Assembly: GCA_015179125.1 (NCBI GenBank)
Contig: WHVA01000317.1
Span: forward strand, 62,001-126,000
Direction of reading: 5' to 3'
Source of the DNA: Gautieria morchelliformis
Lineage: Eukaryota > Basidiomycota > Agaricomycetes > Gomphales > Gomphaceae
DNA length: 64,000 nt
The stretch's first letter is position 1. Each line of letters begins with the position of its first letter. Positions 1 to 9,755 of the stretch are shown piece after piece. Under the pieces are notes generated by a model. That model was not told the origin of the DNA, did not search any database, and saw only the letters and a list, made by a program, of their open reading frames with translations. A program made the translations under genes and the position numbers.

Positions 1-531
1 TGACTTGTGACGGCCTCTTTCCTATTCGCTGATACCTTACGAGCATTCGATATAAGTAGTTTACATTCGCATGTATATTCCCCAGTTCAATTATCATACG
101 TCGTCCACCTTGTGCAAACTTGACCTCGCTGTGATCATCGTCTTGAGCCTCTCCTTGAAGATTTCTATCTTCGACCAGCCAAGGACTTAGGCATCACTGG
201 TGAGTTCTCATACTTCGTCTTCGTTACCTTAGCCTTCAAACTACTTTCTGTACTGTTGGCGAAGGGCTCCAAAGGAGCACCTTCGCCAGCGAAGGGACCA
301 TCGAAACTTAGACAGGCCTTCTGCGATATCTTGCACGTTACGTCGTCAAGTGCTGCCAGCTATTTCGCTACGACTGTAGATAGGGCAAGCCCCGTTCGGG
401 CAACCCCTTTGTTTCGTGAACACTCATCGGTTCACTTATTCGCCGAACGGCATACTTATTCACACAAGTTATTCGGGCATTCGTTGTGTTCACTAATACA
501 CGATATTAACGCCTAAAAACCAATCTTGACA
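1..531 (+). repeat. Gypsy-type LTR-B, 3' half
   Basis: Colinear, base for base in length, with 60654-61184, the last 531 bp of a complete 1,033-bp LTR. It ends in TTGACA at 531 and is followed directly by the body of a different gypsy element. It contains a TATA-like stretch near 50-60. It is either a solo LTR that landed in that element or one side of a recombination junction; its left end lies outside the window. Confidence 0.85.
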
Positions 532-3500
532 AGATGCCTCCGGAAGCGCTATGTTGTTGCTGCCACCCCTGGCCCCAGGTCACTAGTCATTAAGGTGGAG
601 ATCCAGATGACAGATACGGCGGAAGTCAAATCTGGGCCCGCCCTTGTTGATTGCCGGGCCACTGGTCAGTTTATAGACCGGGACTATGTGGAACGGAACC
701 AACTGACCACGCAGAAGTTGCAACGTGCAATCCCAGTGTTCAATGTGGATGGAAGCCCCAATGAGGCAGGGTCCATCACGGAGATAGTAGATACAATTCT
801 CCGCTACGATGGACACACAGAACGCACTTCCTTTGCAGTCACCAGCCTGGGGAAGCAAGACACCATCCTTGGGTTTACCTGGCTTCAGGAGCACAACCCG
901 GAGATCAATTGGCAGACTCGGAAGGTGCTGATGAGTCGATGCCCAGCCAAGTGTCACATGTGCCAGTCGGAAGTGTGGAAGGAGTGCCAGGAGCAGTGGA
1001 AGACCGAACGGCTCATACAGAAATGTCGTTCTGGCCCCCATCCACTGCTTGCAGAAGAAGACTCGGAAGCGGAATTTGAACCGGCTCCCACTTCTGATTC
1101 TGATTCTGATTCCGACTCCAACTTCATCCGACTCGGCCCAGAAGACACTCTGGTGGAGGGGGAGCGCTTGCTGTACGTAAACCTTCCACCGGAAGCAGAA
1201 CACATCTGCGCCACCGGAAATATTTCGCAATGCCTTTCTGAAGCCTCCAGGAAGCATGATAAAGTGGAGGTGGAAATTCTGGAGTACCTGTGGGAGTGTG
1301 AGGACGTCTTTGCCAAGGAGTCATTTGATGCCCTGCCTCCACCGAAGCTGTGGGACCATGCCATCGAGTTGGAGCCTGGGTCAAAGCCCACCAACTGCAA
1401 AGTCTACCCGGTGTCACCCAAGGAGCAGGTAGAGCTCGATGCATTCCTTACGGAAAACCTCCGTACAGGGAGGATCCGCCCCTCCAAGTCACCCATGGCA
1501 TCTCCGGTGTTCTTCATCAAGAAGAAGGATGGCTCGCTCAGACTTGTGCAGGATTACCGGGCCTTGAATGTGATCACGATCAAGAACCGGTACCCCATCC
1601 CACTCATTTCCAAACTGATCACACAACTCCGTGGGGCAAGGTACTTCACTAAGCTGGATGTCCGCTGGGGCTTCAATAATGTTTGGATCCGGGAGGGAGA
1701 TGAGTGGAAGGCTGCATTCCGCACCAACCGAGGACTCTTTGAGCCACAGGTCATGTTCTTTGGCCTCACCAACAGTCCTGCCACATTCCAGATGATGATG
1801 AATGACATCTTCCGTGACATGATAGCAGAAGGGGTTGTCTGCGTCTACCTCGATGACATCCTCATCTTCACACAAACAATGTCGGAACATCGGGAGGTCG
1901 TGTGGAGAGTGCTGGAATGGCTCCGGGAGTACAACCTGTGTCTCAAGCCGGAAAAGTGCGAATTTGAGCGGACGCGGATAGAGTATCTTGGGGTGATTGT
2001 GTCGGAAGGAAAGGTGGAAATGGACCCAGTCAAAGTTTCCAGTGTATCGGATTGGCCTGTGCTGTGGAACAAGAAGGAGGTCCAGTCCTTCATTGGGTTT
2101 GTCAATTTCTACCGGCAGTTCATCAAGGACTTCTCCTGCCATGCCCGTGCCCTCTTCGACCTCACCAAGAAGGAGGTTGGATAGCGGTGGGGAGAGCCGG
2201 AACAAGCCTCCTTTGACAAACTCAAGGAGCTGATCACTTCTGCCCCAGTCCTGATCTTTCCCGACGACTCTCGCCCTTATTGAGTTGAGGCAGATTCTTC
2301 TGACACAGCTACCGGAGCGGTCTTGTCACAACAGTCATTGGAAGATGGTGGGGGGTGGCATCTGATTGCCTTCTTCTCTAAAAGCCTTAGTCCAGTCGAG
2401 CGGAACTATGAGATCCACGACAAGGAGATGCTGGCAATCATCCGAGCGCTGGAGGAGTGGCGACACTTCCTCGAGGGTGCTCTATGCCCGTTTGAGATCT
2501 GGACAGACCACAACAACCTCGAGTACTTCTGCACGTCTAAGAAGTTGAACCGACGACAAGCACGGTGGTCCCTACACCTGTCCCGGTTCGACTTCATGCT
2601 CCACCACCGCCCCGGCCGCACCATGGGCAAGCCCAATGCCCTATCATGCCGTGCGGATCATGGAAGTGGAAGCGGAGACAACACTGATATGACACTGCTC
2701 TGCCCAAGTCTCTTTGCAATCTGCGCCCTCGAAGGAGTGACTGCAGTTGGGGCGGAAGTGGAAATGCTCCGGGCCGGAGGCAGTACCGGAATGGAGAGAA
2801 GGAGGAGTCGGTGGTGAAGGTGGTGGAGGAACTTCGGAAAGGGAACGCATGGTCTGTACAGGCAGCGGAATGATTGGAACATGATGGGCTGCTCCACTTC
2901 AGAGGCAAGGTCTATGTTCCAGGTGGGGTGGACCTCCGCCGCCGCATTGTGTCCCAGCACCATGACACACGGGTCGCTGGGCATGCTGGCAGGTGGAAGA
3001 TGCTGGAGTTAGTGGGCTCAGAACTACTGGTGGCCTCAGATGTCCCGCTACATTGGACAGTATGTGAAGACATGTGCCCTTTGTCTTCGAACCAAAGCAC
3101 AACGACATCCGCCTGTCGGAGAACTTGTTCCACTCCCGATTCCAGAATCCTGCTGGGACACCATCAGTGTTGACTTCATCATTGAACTCCCAGAGTCCCA
3201 TGGCTACGACGCGATCATGAAGGTCGTGGACTCGGTAAGCAAGGTGTCCCACTTCATTCCGACACACACGATGATCACAGCCCTCGGAGCGGCCCGCCTG
3301 TTCCTTGGGCATGTCTGGAAGTTGCATGGGCTCCCGAAGCAAGTCGTTTCCGACCGAGGTCCGCAGTTTGTTGCAGAACTGACTCGGGAGCTCTACTGCC
3401 TGCTCAGCATAAAGCTGGCTACCACCACAGCGTACAATCCACAGGGTGATGGACAGACGGAACGGGTCAATCAGGAGTTGGAGCAATATCTCTGCCTCTT

Positions 3501-4299
3501 TGTCAATGAGAGGCAGGATGACTGGGATGAGTTACTTCCACTGGCGGAATGCCAATACAACAACCACGTACATTCCGCCACACAACAGACTCCCTTCATG
3601 CTTGACTCCGGACGACACCCGCGGATGGGCTTCGAGCCACGCCAGGCAGAGTCCCGACTCAAGACAGTCAATGAGTTCCGAGACCACATGGACTCCACCC
3701 TTTCAGAAGCCAAGTCGGCCCTTGTGAAGGCCAAGGATGACATGGCAAGGTACTACAACCAACGCCGGGTTCCAGCCCCGGAGTACCAAGTTGGAGGTGT
3801 TATCTAGATGCAAGTGACATCCACACCACATGCCCTTCGCAGAAACTTGCCCACCGCTACCTTGGGCCCTTCACAGTGATGCGGAGGGTTGGACGGAATG
3901 CATACCGCCTCCGACTTCCGATGTCCATGCCGATGTCCATGTCCCACCTCCACCCCGTCTTCAATGTGATGAAGTTACTCGCTACGCTTGAGGACCCAAT
4001 TCCAGGTCATAAGGCTCGTCCGCCACCTCCACCGGAAATTGTAGATGGGGAAGAGCACTATGTGGTGGAACGGATCCTGGACAGCCGGTTTGTGCAAGGA
4101 CGACTCCAATTCCTTGTGAAATGGGAAGGGTATGGGTATGAGGAGAATTCATGGGTCCCGGAGCAAGATGTCTCCGCTCCGGACAAACTCCGCGAGTTCT
4201 ATAGGACACACCCTGGTGCCCCTCGCCGAATCTGCTCACTGGCATTTCAATCCCTCATGTCCCATGCTTCGAGGACGCAGCACGCTAGAGGGGGGGTGA
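532..4299 (+). mobile_element. Chromodomain Ty3/gypsy element A (body)
   Basis: Body of a chromovirus-type gypsy retrotransposon. Parts seen in order: aspartic protease region (about 580-900), a Ser-Asp run from a TCTGAT-type repeat (about 1090-1120), reverse transcriptase (about 1390-2000, with the YLDDIL core near 1845), RNase H (about 2200-2650), integrase (about 2880-3750) and a C-terminal chromodomain (about 4045-4195, VVERILDSR then LVKWEGYG). A polypurine tract (about 4286-4299) lies right before the 3' LTR. No gag part is seen. The element is a fossil with roughly five breaks, old but still easy to read. Confidence 0.9.
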
Positions 4300-4771
4300 T
4301 GTCAAGGGACACCCTGTTTTCCATTCCCAGTTCCGACTCCATTTCCGACTCCGCTTCCGCTTCCGATTCCATCTCCACCTCTGCTTTGGGAAATGATTCC
4401 ACTCCTGGGAGAACTTCCACCAGTTCTGTTCGCTTTGCCAGTTCCACTCCAATTTCCAACTTCCGCTCTCGGAACAGTGTCGGAAATCAAGCGACTCACA
4501 TAATAGGTGGCATCAAGGGTCGATCAAGGGTCAGGGAGGTCAGGGGGATGCAGGGTTGATGGCGGGTGCCAAGTGTTGTCCCTGGCTGCGCAGCGTAGTA
4601 TAATACGGGCTTGCTGACATTGGGGGTCCTTAGACTTTTCTCTTTGGATTTCCCCTTGTCAGGTGAGAATCCCCTCTCTTGTATACTCTGTTCATTTATA
4701 TATACTTTGGATTTCCCCTTGTCAGTTGTGTGGTAGTGTGATCTCCACAACCAGCCAGGGTTGCCCTTACA
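4300..4771 (+). repeat. 3' LTR of gypsy element A (LTR-A)
   Basis: 472 bp, begins TGTCAAGGGACACC and ends TTGCCCTTACA, directly after a polypurine tract. The left part is a degenerate TTCCGA-type microsatellite. A 21-bp direct repeat, beginning CTTTGGATTTCCCC, occurs at 4642-4662 and 4705-4725 on both sides of a TATATATAC box; the first copy runs into GTGAGAATCC. Pieces of the same LTR occur at 9252, 11872, 15024 and 61185. Confidence 0.9.
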
Positions 4772-5560
4772 CATGTATACTACTTATTGCTGCCTTACAC
4801 AGAATTCATCCCACACGATTATGAGCGTAGAGAGCCATAGTGCCAGTACAGTCTGATTTCTAACTTGGAAAATGCTTTGACGGCCTCCAGCTTTGATAAG
4901 GCTGCATTTTCTCCCGGCCAGATATATAGCATACGATGCAGCGGCTGGGCAGCAGCTAAAACTTGGGACAGAAATGTCATGGTGGTGTGACAGTAACTCA
5001 TCCACTGCGTGACAGAATTGGAGTTGCACAGGGACAGAAATAGAATAGTGGACTCGACACAAAAGCAATTTTTCAGGGACACTAGGGGTAAAACAAGGGG
5101 ATACAAAAGGCATGTCAGGGACCGAAATGGAATATCAAGTGACATTATTAGGTCATGAATTCCGGACTTACTCACCTGTATCCCTGGGTGACATGTGACT
5201 AGGCTCTAGGAGTTCAAGTTTGGGGGGTCTTGTGACATGTGACTGAATGAGTGGTCGTAATGGTACAGTACACCGTGTGCAGGTCCTACTACACGGAGAC
5301 CCATAGGCTGGTTGGGCGAGTGTGAATCATGCATAATCTTCTTGAGGACAATGTTTTCCATGAAAGTTGGATGAGACGGAAAGAAGTCTCTCAGGATTTT
5401 ACCACGACCATGCACAGGGGACTTTCGTACTGATCCAAATTACCCTCCATCACTATGTCGAGTGGATGGGAATTATTGAGTGAGAATTGGCTCAATATTC
5501 CATATGCCAGGCATAAAATAATGTCTCACCCCAAATACATTTGTGTCTCTGACAACCAGC
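4772..5560. other. No gene recognised
   Basis: AT-rich, stop-laden sequence right after LTR-A. I see no protein similarity and no clear element ends. Confidence 0.5.
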
Positions 5561-5563
5561 CAC

Positions 5564-6504
5564 CACTGTGAAAAGGATAAAATTCTCAATTTGGAAATAC
5601 ATGATGAAAACACATCTTTTACATTTAGTACACACATGGTTCTCAAAATTGCCCATGTCAAAAACTTTTTGTTCCATGTATGTATTAGAGTGTTTTGGAA
5701 AACTTTATGTTTTCTGGGATGTTTTAAAGACCAGGTGACAAGCAGACTACCCTTATCTTCATGTCTCCTGATGTTTAGAACATTCCAGAAAACATAAAGT
5801 TTTCCAAAACACTCGAATACATACATGGAACAAAAAGTTTTTGACATGTATGGGCAATTTTGAGAACCATGTGTGTACTAGGGATGCACACCGTGCCGTA
5901 CATCCATGGCTGTACGGTGCTGTATTACGGCCACGGCACCCGTACCGTCAAGGTTCGGTGTGCTGTGCCGACAGTACGGTATACGGTACGGTTTGACACC
6001 ATATATACCATACAAATACGGCCATGTATGGTATGTACGGTATGTATACGGCATGCATCGGTAAACGCCGAAAATGTGTTAGCCGAGCCAAAAACACAGT
6101 GCCTGACGGGCGCTACTGCTGGCACGTACACATCGGGCATGCCTAATTAGTCTGCATAGGCTGACATAAAGCGCAGCTACCTGTGTAGGCCGCATAGGCG
6201 AGCATACTAATATAATTCAACGTCATAGTCTACGCGGATCGGTCACTAACCGATCTTCCAATAGCCCCACCGTATAATATTGCCGTCAACCATAATATGG
6301 CCGGTACGGTGCCGTACCGTACCGTCAGAGGGGAGAGGTCTTGACCATATGGACGGCATACGGTCTGCCGTATCCGTCAACCTGCCGTACATTATACGGC
6401 CGTGGCCGTAATACGGACGGTGTGCATCCCTAGTGTGTACTAAATGTAAAGAATGTGTTTTCATCATGTATTTCCAAATTGAGAATTTCATCCTTTTTGC
6501 AGTG
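5564..6504. mobile_element. Foldback element, CACTA-type ends
   Basis: Long inverted arms: about 5564-5720 pairs with about 5770-5878 plus 6441-6504. Ends read CACTGTGAAAAGG and, inverted, CACTGCAAAAAGG. A 3-bp repeat CAC lies outside each end (5561-5563, 6505-6507). CACTR ends with a 3-bp target repeat fit the CACTA (EnSpm/CMC) superfamily. It carries no transposase and holds a second element at 5879-6432; without that the foldback is about 379 bp. Confidence 0.75.
5879..6432. mobile_element. hAT-type MITE nested in the foldback
   Basis: 554 bp with inverted ends TAGGGATGCACACCG / CGGTGTGCATCCCTA and a perfect 8-bp target repeat GTGTGTAC at 5871-5878 and 6433-6440. An 8-bp repeat and TAGGG-type ends fit hAT. 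The inside is rich in CCGTAC / GTACGG short repeats that can pair with each other. No open frame; a non-autonomous copy. Confidence 0.85.
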
Positions 6505-6536
6505 CACCTGTCATTGAAAGTACCTCACTCCATACC

Positions 6537-6580
<44 letters not shown>
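6537..6580. repeat. (TG)n(AG)n microsatellite
   Basis: About seven TG units followed by fifteen AG units. Confidence 0.95.
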
Positions 6581-6583
<3 letters not shown>

Positions 6584-6929
6584 CAATCAGAGTGCTTGAG
6601 GCGCCTGGCGCTTGGCACTTATGGTGCACTATAGTACTACTGTGTAAGCTGCATCTAACTACTGTTCTGAGAGTTCTACAGCAGTTAGACTGCATGACAT
6701 GTGGAGAAAAGTCTCACTGGACTTGAGTATGAGTGTGGTGAAGATAAAACCCCTCTACCAGCTGTAAAGAGCCAGTGTAATACCAGCACATACAGACATG
6801 GCCTCAAGTGCTGAGTCCAAAGAAGGCCATCAGAGTTGGCGGTATGAGGTGTGGACAGGTCTGGATGTTCTGTGGAAGTGTCATGTGTCAGTGGGGGAAA
6901 CTATTGGATGGCATTGAAGATGAAATTGC
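6581..6929. other. No gene recognised
   Basis: Flank of the solo LTR that follows. A short open stretch near 6808-7008 runs into the LTR and looks like chance. Confidence 0.4.
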
Positions 6930-7416
6930 TGTAGGCAACTTGGGGTTATGGCAGGGAAGGTTCGGTAAAGTTCTTAGAAAGCTAGAATCAAATACACTCT
7001 CTCAGTGAATTTATTGTCACTGTTATATTAATACAATACCTAGAATCAAATACACTACATGATTTTTAGTCAACATGCTATGTAAATATGAAAGATACTA
7101 CTCGCCTCTCTCAGTGAATTTATTGTCACTGGGAGAGGAGTACTACTCTGTCTCAGAATGCATATACGTGCACCCGGCCCTTTAGCGCCCAAGGGCTCGC
7201 GCGTCGAAGTCATTTCAAACTCCGCTGGGTGCAGCCGCTTGTGAAAATAGAAATAACAGAACAAAATGGAGAGGTAGAGAGTGACTGGAAAATTTCGAAA
7301 ATAAGCAGAGAAGTGAATGCATGGTACAAGAACAATGTGAGAAAGAATTAGAAACCATACAACAAATCGAATATATTATGCTTGATTTTGGTGCAGGAGC
7401 TTGTATGCACCCAACA
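6930..7416 (-). repeat. Solo Copia LTR (type D)
   Basis: 487 bp on the minus strand, TGTAGG at the low end and CCAACA at the high end, with a perfect 5-bp target repeat ATTGC at 6925-6929 and 7417-7421. No element body follows, so it is a solo LTR. Its outer part is alignable with the LTR at 62872-63368 (shared TGCACCCAACA and GGGCGCTAAAGGGCC-like stretches). It carries the doubled hairpin module: hairpins at 6997-7022 and 7106-7131, tags at 6982-6996 and 7040-7054, and a 51-nt intron-like stretch at 7055-7105. Confidence 0.85.
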
Positions 7417-7529
7417 ATTGCATGGGTCTGTTACTGTATGTTGCAGCTAGCGGCCAGGGAGATGGAAAATGGGGGAGTAGCATAGAATATAATGATTGCC
7501 ATTTCTTAGATCTCATAAAGTGGGCCTGC

Positions 7530-8840
7530 ATCCGCAAGTTTGTGTGAATGGTGGTCTAGGGCAGCTTTGTGTATTGGGCATTCACAACTGATTGCTGGGT
7601 GATTACCTGCACAGACAGCGCATTTTGGTTTGGCATGTCAGCATGGTCCTGGTGCATCACATTTTTCTTTATTGGGGCAGTGGCAGTCACACGTCATGTG
7701 ACTGCCTGAACAGTGGCCACAGGATGTTGTCCTTTTGTAGAGTCATGCAAAATGCCCAAACCGGTGACAGTTATAGCATTGTGGTGGGTGATGAACAAAT
7801 TTAGTTGTTGGATGGAGGTGACCTCGGAATGCAATGTGGTGGGTGATGCAGCTGTTGGCAACCTGGGCATCAGTGAAGTAGAGGACTAAAGACGCATGTT
7901 TTTTGGTCTGTTGATTGTTCTGTGGGAGAGAGAGGAATTCTGCATGCTGGAGTGTCGAAGGGTGGGTGATGATGTGTTCATTTTGGTTAATGAGAGAGAT
8001 GATGTCACAGCTATCACATGAGGGGTTGAAAGTGACAGAGACTCCATGAACAAGGACTGGGAAGGTCTTTGGGGCAATAGAGAGCTGGTCTGAGAGTTTG
8101 GGGAGTCAGTGGTGCACTGTCAAAGCGAGATGAGTTTGTTCAGCTTCGCTGCACATTGCGACCCATATGTCACCACTCCAGTGACGACCTGCTGCATGGA
8201 TCCATGGTGGGATGTTCTCTATATCCTCATTTCCACCAACATCCAGTGAGTACGTTCTTGTTTCAAACCAGCAGTTGGCATCCTTGACAGCATCACCAAT
8301 CTTTTCTCCTAGGTCCTCATCAGAGAGGTCTGAGAATACTGGGCTGTTGTGGTTAGATTGTGCTAGTGTAATGTTGAATCACATGTTGCAGAAAGGTGTC
8401 TTGTGGTCAGGAGGAGGTGGCGGGATGGATGAGGTGGGTGAAGTAAGGACAGATGCATAGGTGCGCATGTAGACAGGCTGAGCGGTGTTCGGAAGTCCTA
8501 TATGGCAGATATGGCCTCCAGATATTTATTAATGTTAGCTAATTGTACATCAGGGTGAGGATCTTTGAGCGTCGACTGGGCTAGGGAGATCAGATCGTGG
8601 CTTTGGTGTAGGACATCAAGAGAAATTGAGGCTGATTTGGCAGACTTGGTCTTAGGAAGTGCAATTCTGTATATAAGGTCACTAAGCTGCCCCAGTATGG
8701 TGGCTAGAGGAGCAATAGGTGGGTGCCCTGGGGGTTCATCGAGCAGCAATGGTGGTGGTTGGACCATGGGATCCATCCACTTCATACCTGTGACAACCCA
8801 TAACCTGTGGTAACCCATGGGTTTGGGCACCCACCGATTT
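7530..8840 (-). mobile_element. LINE ORF1 remnant
   Basis: Read on the minus strand, this gives conceptual protein pieces typical of ORF1 of fungal non-LTR elements. A helical N-terminal part lies at about 8498-8830 (LGQLSDLIYRIALPKTKSAK), then a middle part (HWSGDIWVAMCSEAE) near 8150, and a zinc knuckle beginning CYNCHRFGHFA near 7740-7760. The frame is interrupted several times, including a stop just after the zinc knuckle start, and no endonuclease or reverse transcriptase follows. The solo LTR at 6930-7416 lies just past its 3' side. The family assignment rests on the knuckle plus the ORF1-like middle part; a gag protein of another element type is the alternative. Confidence 0.6.
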
Positions 8841-9251
8841 GGTTACCATGAAAAACCATGAAAACCCCATAATTCTCTAATACCCCATAACCCATAGGTA
8901 GATTATTAGATAGGGTCATCAAAACCCATACTTTGTCAATATAAGATGGATTTTCATGCCTAAAATATAGAAACTAACTGTTAGTGCAAGGCTGGCATGC
9001 TACCTGAGGCTCTGTATGAGTCAGCAGTGACCTCCGCCCCCTCCCTACCATAAATGAACAAAACCTTGATTAAATTGGATCAAGGCATTACCATTTACAC
9101 ACTTTTTATTCCTCCCTCCTAAATTCAGAGCCACTTGAGGCAGCTGCCCAAGCTGAGAAGGACATTTTGAACTCTAAGTTGCTGAATCAGCTGGAGGAAC
9201 TCAGCATCTTGCAGAAAAGGAACCAGATGGACATCTTACAGCTGCATACAT
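8841..9251. other. No gene; short coiled-coil frame
   Basis: The left part is an AT-rich run of CCCATAACC-like words. On the plus strand about 9128-9250 is open and encodes a charged helical stretch (LLNQLEELSILQKR) that stops where an LTR-A piece begins. Its parent gene or element is unknown. Confidence 0.35.
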
Positions 9252-9403
9252 TGTAAGGGCAACCCTAGCTAGCTGTGGAGATCACACTACCACACAACTG
9301 ACAAGGGGAAATCCGAAGTACATACATAAGTGAGCAGAATATACAAGAGAGGGGATTCTCACCTGGCAAGGGGAAATCCAAAGAGAAAAGTCTAAGGACC
9401 CCC
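9252..9403 (-). repeat. LTR-A fragment
   Basis: Begins TGTAAGGGCAACCC, the inverted end of LTR-A, and includes both copies of the 21-bp repeat with minor changes. It stops inside the LTR. Confidence 0.8.
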
Positions 9404-9755
9404 ATCAGGAAAACTGTTACATATCGGAAATCCCAGAAATAGGAACTAAAAGGACAGTGGCTTCAACTTGTGTGTTGCACCCCCAATGAACTATCATCCT
9501 AGGTATTTCGGAACTGATGCTGGAGATCAGAAGAGGTGGAGGTAGAGGAGGATTTGAGGGTCAAGCTAAGTTGAAGGTTGGATGTCAGAAGTTGGAAGAG
9601 GTGGAAAACAGAATGTCATAAGGTGGACAGACAGAGGATCAATTCTGTAGAGAGATGAACATCAAGTAGTTTGGCTAAGTCCGATGCTTGACTAGGAAAT
9701 GGTCAGTGCTTGACACCTTATCCATTCTGAGACACACATATGTATGCATGTATAT
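9404..9755. other. Unassigned; perhaps left part of a Copia LTR
   Basis: No gene. Because the Copia derivative at 9756-11483 sits between 5-bp repeats, this stretch was once joined to 11484 onward and may be the missing left part of the LTR seen there. Confidence 0.35.

Noticed and set aside
1489-2205. 238-codon minus-strand frame
   Set aside because: Antisense shadow of the gypsy reverse transcriptase.
6300-6420. Repeated CCGTAC/GTACGG words as a CRISPR-like array
   Set aside because: They are irregularly spaced internal repeats of a hAT MITE in a eukaryotic genome.
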